Source of the DNA: an uncultured Eubacteriales bacterium
GTDB taxonomy: Bacteria > Bacillota > Clostridia > Lachnospirales > CAG-274
NCBI GenBank assembly: GCA_902496345.1
Contig: CABVAP010000025.1
Coordinates: 1 to 23,297 of the forward strand
DNA length: 23,297 nt
Direction: 5' to 3'
How positions within the stretch are numbered: position 1 is the first letter of the stretch; each line of letters begins with the position of its first letter. The position numbers and the translations under genes were made by a program. This document shows, in pieces, positions 6,973 to 13,753 of this stretch. The notes under the pieces are model-generated. The model ran no database searches. It was not told where the DNA came from and worked only from the letters and a program-made list of their open reading frames with translations.

Positions 6973-7292
6973 GACCGTGGGGCTTTGCCCCACCACCCCA
7001 CTAGCTTTGCTATGCAAAAGTAGGCTTACGCCGTCCTTTGTCACACTCTTGACAAAAATAGAATTTATCGAAAATCTTATTTTTGCCACCTTTAGTCAAT
7101 AACACGACAGGAAACGTAGTTTCCGGCAAAAGTTTTTGCCTAGCTTTTTTTAAAGGGCATCGGAAAGAAATCCGATAGGCATAAGGCAAATGTGCCGTTG
7201 CCTACTTTTGCGTAGCAAAAGTGCTGACTTAGCTAGTGGGTGTGGGCAACGCCCACGGTTTTAAAGGGTGTGGGGTAGTGCCCCAAGGTCTT
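6973..7292. mobile_element. MITE-like non-coding element with long inverted repeats (copies R2 and R3)
   Basis: The left arm (6973-7025) and right arm (7200-7260) are imperfect inverted repeats of about 55 bp. For example, 7010-7025 matches the reverse complement of 7200-7215 at 15 of 16 bases. The left arm starts with the 36-bp core found unchanged at 5-40 (inverted) and 23246-23281. The right arm carries a diverged core with hairpin GTGGGC-AAC-GCCCAC (7242-7256), a second partial unit with stem TGGGG/CCCCA (7271-7285), and the palindrome ACTTTTGC-GTA-GCAAAAGT (7204-7222), shared with 15918-15946. The interior is nearly continuous small hairpins: GGAAAC-GTA-GTTTCC (7110-7124), ATCGGA/TCCGAT (7159-7176), GGCA/TGCC (7185-7196). 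It encodes no plausible protein. It separates khpA from rimM. I saw no clear target-site duplication. Confidence 0.7.
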
Positions 7293-7345
7293 TTGGTTAA
7301 AAAAATGTAACTGTTGAATTAATTTATATTTTGGAGGGTTGGCTT

Positions 7346-7879
7346 TTGGAAAATAAATATTTTGTTGTTGGTAAAATCGTTAATACACAGGGAATTAAAG
7401 GCGAAGTTAGAGTCCTCCCAACAACTGATGATGTTTCAAGATTTGAACTTCTTGATTTTGTTTATGTTGATAAAAAAGGTAACATACAAAAATATGAAAT
7501 AGAAAATGTTCGCTATCATAAACAATTTGTTATAATTAAGTTTAAAGGTATTGACGATATGACAGCCGGTGAAACTTTGAAAAATACTGAAATTAAAATT
7601 ACAGAAGATATGGCTTTGCCTCTCGGTGAAGATGAATATTATATCAGTGATTTGTATTCTATGGAAGTGGTTACTGATGACGGCGAATTGCTTGGAACTA
7701 TTCAAGATATTATCTTTACCGGTGCAAATGACGTCTATGTTGTTAGAAATGACGAAAGCGAAAAAAGCGAAAAAAGCGAAAAAAGCGAAATCCTTATACC
7801 GGCTATTAAACAATGTATCTTGAATGTTGATAAGGAAAATAATAAAATGACTGTTAAACTTTTGGAAGGTTTGAGATAA
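7346..7879 (+). CDS. rimM: Ribosome maturation factor RimM
   Basis: A 177-aa factor that binds ribosomal protein S19 and assists maturation of the 30S head. The N-terminal domain begins ENKYFVVGKIVNTQGIKGEVRV. The PRC-barrel domain starts near residue 97 (EYYISDLYSMEVVTDDGELLGTI), followed by TGANDVYVVR and ILIPAIKQCILNVD. The start is the TTG at 7346, 7 nt after GGAGGG (7333-7338); the in-frame TTG at 7331 overlaps that site. Odd feature: an (SEK)3 low-complexity insert between two PRC-barrel strands, encoded by a 9-bp tandem repeat. The stop overlaps the trmD start by one base (TAATG), so the two are translationally coupled. No clear promoter is visible between the upstream repeat block and this gene. 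Confidence 0.93.
   Translation: MENKYFVVGKIVNTQGIKGEVRVLPTTDDVSRFELLDFVYVDKKGNIQKYEIENVRYHKQFVIIKFKGIDDMTAGETLKNTEIKITEDMALPLGEDEYYISDLYSMEVVTDDGELLGTIQDIIFTGANDVYVVRNDESEKSEKSEKSEILIPAIKQCILNVDKENNKMTVKLLEGLR
7757..7792 (+). repeat. 9-bp microsatellite inside rimM (Ser-Glu-Lys repeat)
   Basis: Three perfect units of AGCGAAAAA (7757-7783), then a partial AGCGAAA, encode SEKSEKSEKSE in a loop of the RimM PRC-barrel. The unit is a multiple of three, so slippage would add or remove SEK without a frameshift. Confidence 0.9.
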
Positions 7880-8616
7880 TGAAGTTTTTTGTTTTGACAC
7901 TTTTCCCCGAAATGATTTTAAATGGACTTAATCACAGTATGATTAAACGTGCTGTTGGTAATGGTATAATAAATATTGAGTGCGTTGATATTAGAGATTT
8001 TGCAAACAACAAACATAATCAAGTTGACGATTATCCTTATGGTGGTGGGGCAGGTATGGTTATTAAACCACAGCCTGTTTTTGATGCTTACCAAAGTATC
8101 AAAGAAAGAGTTAAAAAGGGTTGCAGAGTTGTATATATGACACCACAAGGAAAAACTTTTAATCAGTCTATAGCTGAGGAATTTTCAAAAGAAGAAGAAC
8201 TTATTATTTTATGCGGTCATTATGAGGGGATTGACGAAAGAGTTATTGAGGAAATTGTGACAGATGAAATATCTATCGGTGATTTTGTTCTTACCGGTGG
8301 AGAACTTCCTGCTATGGCTATTATTGATTCGGTTTCAAGACTTATCCCTAAAGTTCTTAACAAAGAAGAGTCGTTTCAAGATGAAAGTTTTTCGAATAAT
8401 TTACTTGAATATCCACAATATACAAGACCTATTGAATTTAACGGAAAAAAAGTGCCAGATGTTTTATTATCCGGTCACCACGCAAATGTTGATAAGTGGA
8501 GAAGAGAAAAATCTCTTGAACGTACATTTAAAAAACGACCTGAACTTTTGGAAAAGTCTGAACTCTCTAAAAAAGATTATGAGTTCCTTAAAAAAATTGG
8601 ATTTAAGAAGGATTGA
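7879..8616 (+). CDS. trmD: tRNA (guanine-37-N1)-methyltransferase TrmD
   Basis: A 245-aa SPOUT-class enzyme that transfers a methyl group from S-adenosylmethionine to N1 of G37 next to the anticodon, preventing +1 frameshifts. Seen: FFVLTLFPEM at the start, DDYPYGGGAGMVIKP (50-64), and the trefoil-knot SAM site LCGHYEGIDERV (111-122) with EISIGDFVLTGGELPAM (130-146). The likely catalytic residues are Arg154 and Asp168 (FQDESF). The length is normal. The ATG overlaps the rimM stop by one base. In many Firmicutes rplS follows trmD; here the next gene, 2 bases on, is a TtcA-like thiolase. Confidence 0.97.
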   Translation: MKFFVLTLFPEMILNGLNHSMIKRAVGNGIINIECVDIRDFANNKHNQVDDYPYGGGAGMVIKPQPVFDAYQSIKERVKKGCRVVYMTPQGKTFNQSIAEEFSKEEELIILCGHYEGIDERVIEEIVTDEISIGDFVLTGGELPAMAIIDSVSRLIPKVLNKEESFQDESFSNNLLEYPQYTRPIEFNGKKVPDVLLSGHHANVDKWRREKSLERTFKKRPELLEKSELSKKDYEFLKKIGFKKD

Positions 8617-8618
8617 TT

Positions 8619-9335
8619 ATGAAACGTCAAAGACTTTTGAGCTACGTTAGACGTGCTGTTGATGATTACAATATGATACAAAATGGAGATAAAGTTGCTG
8701 TTGGAATTTCTGGGGGTAAAGACAGCCTTACTTTGCTTATCGCACTTAAAGAATTGCAACGATTTTATCCTAACAAATTTGAGATTGAAGCTATTTCTGT
8801 TTCTTTAGGTTTTGACGGTATGGACTTTTCTCCTGTACAAACGTTATGTGACAATATAGGGGTTAATTATACAATTGTTAAAACGGATATTGCTGAAATT
8901 ATTTTTGATGCAAGAAAAGAAAAAAATCCTTGCTCATTGTGTGCAAAAATGCGTAAGGGTGCTTTGAATGATATGGTTGAAAAACTTGGTTGTAACAAAA
9001 TTGCCCTTGGGCATAACAGAGATGACGTTATTGAAACTTTTTTTATGTCGCTGTTTTATGAGGGTAGAATAAATACTTTTTGCCCTATTACGTTCCTTGA
9101 AAGAAAAAAACTTTATTCGATACGACCTCTTATGTATGTCCCTGAAAAAGATGTTATCGGTTTTGTTAGAAAAGAAAATATTCAAGTGGTTAAAAATAAA
9201 TGTCCTGTTGATGGATATACAAAAAGAGAAGATATAAAAAAATTTATGAAAGAACAGGGTCTTAAATATGACCACTTTGAAGAAAAAATTTTTGGTGCAA
9301 TAAAACGTTCTGAAATTGGTAGTTGGAAAGGTTGA
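8619..9335 (+). CDS. TtcA-like tRNA 2-thiolation enzyme (PP-loop ATPase)
   Basis: A 238-aa member of the TtcA/TilS-like PP-loop superfamily, probably adding sulfur to tRNA (2-thiocytidine-32 in characterised TtcA). The adenylation loop SGGKDS is at 31-36. PCSLCAKMRKG gives Cys105 and Cys108, IALGHNRDDVIET follows the family pattern, and a third Cys (195) lies in NKCPVDGYTKRED. Three cysteines fit a [4Fe-4S] cluster. Escherichia coli TtcA has CxxC at the second site as well, so substrate and exact reaction are inferred. The start is ATG 8619, after AAGAAGGA (8605-8612); an in-frame TTG at 8613 overlaps the trmD stop and is rejected. It is packed between trmD and the recombinase gene. Confidence 0.82.
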   Translation: MKRQRLLSYVRRAVDDYNMIQNGDKVAVGISGGKDSLTLLIALKELQRFYPNKFEIEAISVSLGFDGMDFSPVQTLCDNIGVNYTIVKTDIAEIIFDARKEKNPCSLCAKMRKGALNDMVEKLGCNKIALGHNRDDVIETFFMSLFYEGRINTFCPITFLERKKLYSIRPLMYVPEKDVIGFVRKENIQVVKNKCPVDGYTKREDIKKFMKEQGLKYDHFEEKIFGAIKRSEIGSWKG

Positions 9336-9340
9336 TTTTT

Positions 9341-10396
9341 TTGGAATATAAAGACGAAGTTGAAAAAAAATATACTTTGAAATTACGTGAGCTTAGAGGC
9401 GAATTGCCTGACTTTGTAAATGATTTTTTCTTATCTATTGGTGAAATTACGTCTGTCCGTACCAGAGTTGGGTATGCTTACGACCTTAAAATATTTTTTA
9501 ATTATCTTATGGAAAATTGTAACGAATTTAAAGACGTTTATGTTACGGACATTGATTGTTCACTTATGAACAAAGTTAAAGCTAAACATTTGAATCGTTT
9601 TCTTGAATATCTTTCTTATTACATCAAAGTTGAAGACTCTGGAGAGACCAAACAAATAACAAACAGAGAAAACGGAAAATCAAGAAAACTATCTGCTGTT
9701 AGAAGATTATTTAATTATTTATATAGAGAAGAACTTATAGAGGCAAATCCTGCCGAACTTATCGAAACACCTAAAATACACGATAAAGAAATTATTCGAC
9801 TTGAACCTAACGAAGTTGTTAAGTTACTTGAAGAGGTCGAAAGTGGCGAAAAACTTACCGACAGGCAAAAAAAATGGCACGCACATACCAAAATTAGAGA
9901 TTTGGCAATTATCACTCTTTTACTTGGAACCGGTATTCGTGTTTCTGAATGTGTCGGCATTAATATAAGTGATATAGATTTTGAAACAAATGGAATTAAG
10001 ATTTTTAGAAAAGGCGGTAAAGAGTCTATTGTTTATTTTGGTGACGAAGTCGCTGACACTCTAGATGCTTACCTTGACGAAAGAGAACAAATTGTTGCCG
10101 AAGAAGGTCACGAAGATGCTTTATTTCTTTCTATGCAAAAAAAACGTATTACCGATAGGGCAATACAAAATCTTGTTAAAAAATATTCTAAGTGTGCTGT
10201 TGCATTAAAAAATATTTCGCCACACAAATTAAGAAGTACTTACGGAACTAGCCTTTATATGGAAACAGGTGACATTTATCTTGTTGCTGATGTACTTGGG
10301 CATAAAGACGTTAATACAACTAAAAAACACTATGCCCAAATGCAGGACTCAAGAAGAAGAAGTGCTGCTAAATTTGTTAAGTTAAGAGAAGATTAA
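9341..10396 (+). CDS. Tyrosine recombinase, XerC/XerD type
   Basis: A 351-aa site-specific recombinase. A SAM-like N-terminal DNA-binding domain covers about 20-140. The catalytic domain shows the full set: Arg200 (LLGTGIRVSE), Lys227 (RKGGKE), His295-x-x-Arg298 (SPHKLRSTYG), His321 (LGHKDVNTT) and the nucleophile Tyr331 (KHYAQM). Xer proteins resolve chromosome dimers at dif. This one is about 50 aa longer than typical XerC/D, so an integrase-like or alternative Xer role is possible. The start is taken as TTG 9341, about 9 nt after GGAAAGG (9325-9331), which lies inside the end of the upstream gene. TTG 9332 and 9323 are too close to, or before, that site. Its setting in a tRNA-modification operon, with no phage genes around, favours a housekeeping function. 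Confidence 0.85.
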   Translation: MEYKDEVEKKYTLKLRELRGELPDFVNDFFLSIGEITSVRTRVGYAYDLKIFFNYLMENCNEFKDVYVTDIDCSLMNKVKAKHLNRFLEYLSYYIKVEDSGETKQITNRENGKSRKLSAVRRLFNYLYREELIEANPAELIETPKIHDKEIIRLEPNEVVKLLEEVESGEKLTDRQKKWHAHTKIRDLAIITLLLGTGIRVSECVGINISDIDFETNGIKIFRKGGKESIVYFGDEVADTLDAYLDEREQIVAEEGHEDALFLSMQKKRITDRAIQNLVKKYSKCAVALKNISPHKLRSTYGTSLYMETGDIYLVADVLGHKDVNTTKKHYAQMQDSRRRSAAKFVKLRED

Positions 10397-10507
10397 AAAA
10401 AAGTTTTTTATCCTACATTGAAATGGCTATGAATTATAGCGATATGTTTTGAAAAAAGTCTGAGTGTTTAACGTTTTGAAGAAACTTGAAATTTAAAGAT
10501 TTTTTTC

Positions 10508-10535
10508 TTGACAATTGATATAAATAGTTTAAAAT
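10508..10535 (+). promoter_or_regulatory. Sigma-A promoter of the rsmB-rlmN-prpC-prkC cluster
   Basis: TTGACA (10508-10513), 16-bp spacer, TAAAAT (10530-10535). It lies in the 216-bp gap after the recombinase gene and about 75 bases upstream of the rsmB start. The rest of the gap is AT-rich. I see only a weak A/T inverted repeat, and no convincing terminator, just after the recombinase stop. Confidence 0.7.
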
Positions 10536-10612
10536 TAAATGATGATGATATTTTACATATTTACAATTAAATATTATATATAAATTTTGTGTTTTAGAGA
10601 GGATTTTATTTT

Positions 10613-11908
10613 ATGAAAGATAGAGAAGTGGCTGTTTATGCCCTTATGGATATTTTTGAACAAGAGGGATATAACAATATTGTTTTAAGGAGAACGTTTA
10701 AAAAATATGCTGACTTGACATCTGTTCAAAAGGCTTTTATAACTGAACTTGTAAATGGTACACTTAGAAACCTTATTTTGATCGATTATGTTATTGATAA
10801 ATTCTCTAAAACAAAAACAAAAAAAATGAAACCCCTTATTTTGAATATACTTAGAATATCTGTGTATCAGTTTATTTTTATGGATAAAGTTCCTGTTTCG
10901 GCCGTTTGTAATGAGGCTGTTGATATTGCTAAAAAAAGAGGTTTTAGAGGACTTTCTGGTTTTGTTAATGGTGTTTTACGAAATATATCTAAAAATGTTG
11001 ACAATGTGGATTATCCGGATATAAAAAACGATTTTAGTGGATATGTTTCTGTTAAATATTCTTATCCAAAGTGGATTATTGATTATTGGCTTGAAAGTCT
11101 TACAAAAGATGAAGTTATGCAGATGTGTGAACAAAACGGAAAAGCCCCTAATGTTACGGCTGTTGTTAATACTTTAAAAACTACATCAGATGAGCTTATT
11201 TCACTTCTTGAAAAAGACGGCGTTGATGTTGAAAAAGTTACAGACTTTGATAATATGCTATCTATAAAAAGAATTTCTGATATTTCTGAAAATGCTTCAT
11301 ACAAAAATGGTCTTTTTCATATTATGGATAAAAGTTCTTTTTTAGCAATAAAGGAACTTGCTCCTATGGAAAATGAAAAAATTATTGATGTTTGTGCTGC
11401 ACCCGGGGGTAAATCTTTCTTATCTGCTTATTTTATGAATAACAAAGGCTCTATAAGCTCTCGTGATGTTTATGAGCATAAAATAAATCTTATTTCACAG
11501 GGTGCTGACAGACTTGGTATTGATATAATAAATGCTGAGATTAAAGATGCGTCTGAAAACTATGAGGAAGATTTTAAAACAGCCGACAGAGTTATCGTTG
11601 ATGCTCCTTGTTCCGGTCTTGGACTCGTTAGAAAGAAACCTGATATTAAATATTCAAAGACTTATGATGATATTACTGAACTTGTTAAAATCCAAAGAGA
11701 TATATTGTCTGCTTCACAAAATTATGTCAAGGATAATGGATTTTTACTCTACAGTACTTGTACGGTTTCTTACAAAGAAAATCAAGAAAATGTTGAATGG
11801 TTTTTAAATAATTTTGATTTTGAACTTGTTTCTCAAAATCAGATTTTACCTCAAAATTTTGATAGTGACGGATTTTTTATTGCTAAGTTTAAAAGAAAGG
11901 CTAATTGA
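10613..11908 (+). CDS. rsmB: 16S rRNA (cytosine-967-C5)-methyltransferase RsmB
   Basis: A 431-aa SAM-dependent RNA methyltransferase (Fmu/Sun family). Residues 1-130 form a NusB-like RNA-binding domain (TSVQKAFITELVNGTLRN, VPVSAVCNEAVDIAKKRG). The Rossmann methyltransferase domain covers about 235-431: SAM loop DVCAAPGGKS (259-268), DAPCSGLGLVRKKPD (330-344) with Cys333, and YSTCTVSYKENQENV (380-394) with Cys383, the two cysteines used in m5C chemistry. It ends with DGFFIAKFKR. The RBS is AGAGAGG (10596-10602), 10 nt before the ATG. It is the first gene of the cluster. Its stop lies 2 bases before the rlmN ATG. Confidence 0.96.
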   Translation: MKDREVAVYALMDIFEQEGYNNIVLRRTFKKYADLTSVQKAFITELVNGTLRNLILIDYVIDKFSKTKTKKMKPLILNILRISVYQFIFMDKVPVSAVCNEAVDIAKKRGFRGLSGFVNGVLRNISKNVDNVDYPDIKNDFSGYVSVKYSYPKWIIDYWLESLTKDEVMQMCEQNGKAPNVTAVVNTLKTTSDELISLLEKDGVDVEKVTDFDNMLSIKRISDISENASYKNGLFHIMDKSSFLAIKELAPMENEKIIDVCAAPGGKSFLSAYFMNNKGSISSRDVYEHKINLISQGADRLGIDIINAEIKDASENYEEDFKTADRVIVDAPCSGLGLVRKKPDIKYSKTYDDITELVKIQRDILSASQNYVKDNGFLLYSTCTVSYKENQENVEWFLNNFDFELVSQNQILPQNFDSDGFFIAKFKRKAN

Positions 11909-11910
11909 AA

Positions 11911-12948
11911 ATGAGTGAAAAAATTGATATTTTATCTCTAAACCTTGATGAACTTAAAAATTTTATCTCTGAACTTGGTGAAAAGCCTTTCAGGGCAAAA
12001 CAGATTTTTAAGTGGTTACATCAAAAGTGTGTTACTTCTTTTGATGATATGAGTGATATTTCCAAAGGTTTTAGAGAAAAACTTTCTGAAACAGCTAAAA
12101 TACAAAATGTTTCTATGCTAGAAAAATTTGTTTCTAATGAAGATAATACAACAAAATACTTGTTTCAAATAGAAAATGATTATATAATAGAAAGTGTGCT
12201 TATGAAATATGAGTATGGAAATGCTGTTTGTATTTCTTCTCAAGCTGGTTGTAGTATGGGTTGTTCGTTTTGTGCATCAACAGTTGACGGACTCGAAAGA
12301 AACTTGACTGCCGGTGAAATGGTTTCTCAAGTTTATGAAATACAAAAGGATTTGGGCGAAAGAATTTCTAATATTGTTATTATGGGTAGTGGTGAACCTC
12401 TTCACAATTTTGACAATACTATAAAATTTCTTGAACTCATAAATTCTAAAGACGGTCTTGATATTGGTCAAAGACATATAACGGTTTCAACTTGTGGTCT
12501 TGTTGATAAAATAAAACAACTTCAAGAAATGAAATTACAAATTACCCTTGCTATTTCGCTTCACGCTCCAAATGATGAAATTAGGCAAAAAATTATGCCT
12601 ATCGCAAAAAGATACTCTATTGATGAGCTTATTCGTTCTGCTAAGGAATATGCTAACTATACTAAAAGGCGTGTGACATTTGAATATGCCTTGATTAAAG
12701 GGGTAAATGACAGTAAAGATTGTGCTGTTGAACTTGCCGAAAGATTAAAGGGTTCTTTAAGCCACGTAAACCTTATTCCTGTGAACGATGTTAAAGAAAG
12801 AAACTACATACGTAGTTCAGATAAAACAGTTAATAATTTTTGTGAAATACTTAAAAGTATGAATATCGAAGCTACAGTTAGACGAAAACTTGGTAGCGAT
12901 ATTAATGCTGCTTGTGGACAGCTTAGAAAAAGATATTTAGACCGTTAA
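11911..12948 (+). CDS. rlmN: Dual-specificity rRNA/tRNA adenine-C2 methyltransferase RlmN
   Basis: A 345-aa radical-SAM enzyme that methylates C2 of A2503 in 23S rRNA (and A37 in some tRNAs). The [4Fe-4S]-binding motif C-x3-C-x2-C is Cys114, Cys118, Cys121 (CSMGCSFC). The methyl-carrying Cys335 is in INAACGQLR. IMGSGEPLHNFD replaces the commoner GMGEP with GSGEP, which leaves the GEP core intact. The start is ATG 11911; the in-frame TTG 11905 overlaps the rsmB stop and lies only 4 nt from AAAGG (11896-11900). It is an adenine-C2, not a C8 (Cfr), enzyme on overall match; Cfr resistance activity is not suggested. Confidence 0.95.
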   Translation: MSEKIDILSLNLDELKNFISELGEKPFRAKQIFKWLHQKCVTSFDDMSDISKGFREKLSETAKIQNVSMLEKFVSNEDNTTKYLFQIENDYIIESVLMKYEYGNAVCISSQAGCSMGCSFCASTVDGLERNLTAGEMVSQVYEIQKDLGERISNIVIMGSGEPLHNFDNTIKFLELINSKDGLDIGQRHITVSTCGLVDKIKQLQEMKLQITLAISLHAPNDEIRQKIMPIAKRYSIDELIRSAKEYANYTKRRVTFEYALIKGVNDSKDCAVELAERLKGSLSHVNLIPVNDVKERNYIRSSDKTVNNFCEILKSMNIEATVRRKLGSDINAACGQLRKRYLDR

Positions 12949-12962
12949 ATTTATACAGAGGT

Positions 12963-12987
12963 TATTAAGAAAGACACTTTCTTAATA
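12963..12987 (+). promoter_or_regulatory. Perfect palindrome between rlmN and prpC
   Basis: An 11-bp perfect stem, TATTAAGAAAG (12963-12973) / CTTTCTTAATA (12977-12987), with triloop ACA lies in the 62-bp gap between rlmN and prpC. No T-run follows, so it is not a standard terminator. It may be an RNA processing or stability hairpin, or a protein-binding dyad, upstream of the phosphatase-kinase pair. Confidence 0.55.
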
Positions 12988-13010
12988 CTGATTTGAGGTG
13001 TTGAAAAAAG

Positions 13011-13736
13011 ATGACAGGTATTGGAAAATCAGATATTGGAAGAATTAGAGCAGGCAACGAAGATTCTATTTTTGTTCAAAACTCTGAAATCGGTGCGTTG
13101 AAAAATTTATATGTTGTCGCTGATGGAATGGGTGGACATAAATCGGGCGAAATTGCCAGCAGTAACGCTGTTAAATTTTTTACTGAATTTATCAGTGAAA
13201 ATCTAAATACAGATGAAATCCTTGATTCTCTTGTTGAAGGGGTTTTATACGCTAACAAAAAGGTGAACGAACTATCTAGAACAAAATTTGAATACAGCAA
13301 TATGGGAACAACGTTTCTTGCTGCATCTTTTGATGATGAAAAAATATATGTTGCTCACGTTGGTGACAGCAGACTTTACATAGTTCGAAACGAGGAAATT
13401 AAGCAGATAACAACTGACCATTCCTACGTTATGGATATGGTTCGCTCTGGGATAATAACAAAAGAAGAGGCAAAAACTCATCCAGACCGAAACATTATTA
13501 CAAGAGCCTTAGGAATTGACCCTAATGTTTCTATTGACGGAATTTTTAATCGAATTTTTGACGGTGATATTGTCATTATGTGTTCTGACGGATTATATGA
13601 AATGCTTGACGATGACGAAATTTTAAATATTGCAAAAGATAACTCTTTGAATTTACAAGAAAAAACCGAAAAAATGGTTGATAGAGCTAATGAGCTTGGT
13701 GGAAAAGACAATATTTCGGTTATCTTAATAGCTTAA
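13011..13736 (+). CDS. prpC: PP2C-family Ser/Thr protein phosphatase (PrpC/Stp)
   Basis: A 241-aa metal-dependent phosphatase that reverses phosphorylation by the kinase encoded next. PP2C motifs are in order: SDIGRIRAGNEDS (7-19), VVADGMGGHKSGE (35-47), NMGTT, AHVGDSRLYIV (115-125), CSDGLYEML (191-199) and GGKDNISVI (230-238). The metal-binding acids Asp18, Asp38, Asp193 and Asp233 are all present. It is a soluble, single-domain protein of the usual length. The ATG is preceded by GAGGTG (12995-13000). It ends 17 bases before prkC, the standard pairing for growth and cell-wall signalling in Firmicutes. Confidence 0.95.
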   Translation: MTGIGKSDIGRIRAGNEDSIFVQNSEIGALKNLYVVADGMGGHKSGEIASSNAVKFFTEFISENLNTDEILDSLVEGVLYANKKVNELSRTKFEYSNMGTTFLAASFDDEKIYVAHVGDSRLYIVRNEEIKQITTDHSYVMDMVRSGIITKEEAKTHPDRNIITRALGIDPNVSIDGIFNRIFDGDIVIMCSDGLYEMLDDDEILNIAKDNSLNLQEKTEKMVDRANELGGKDNISVILIA

Positions 13737-13753
13737 TCGGAGGGAGCAAACTT

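Noticed and set aside
6850..7102. Open frames of 76-79 aa on both strands through the repeat block at the khpA-rimM junction
   Set aside because: They overlap each other and run through palindromic repeat sequence and a terminator; the compositions are implausible and no start signal is present.
6973..7292. CRISPR array
   Set aside because: Repeated units are palindromic, inverted, of unequal spacing and spread across the window; no regular repeat-spacer pattern or cas genes.
6973..7345. Classical insertion sequence with a transposase
   Set aside because: No transposase-like frame; too short. Kept only as a non-coding MITE-like element.
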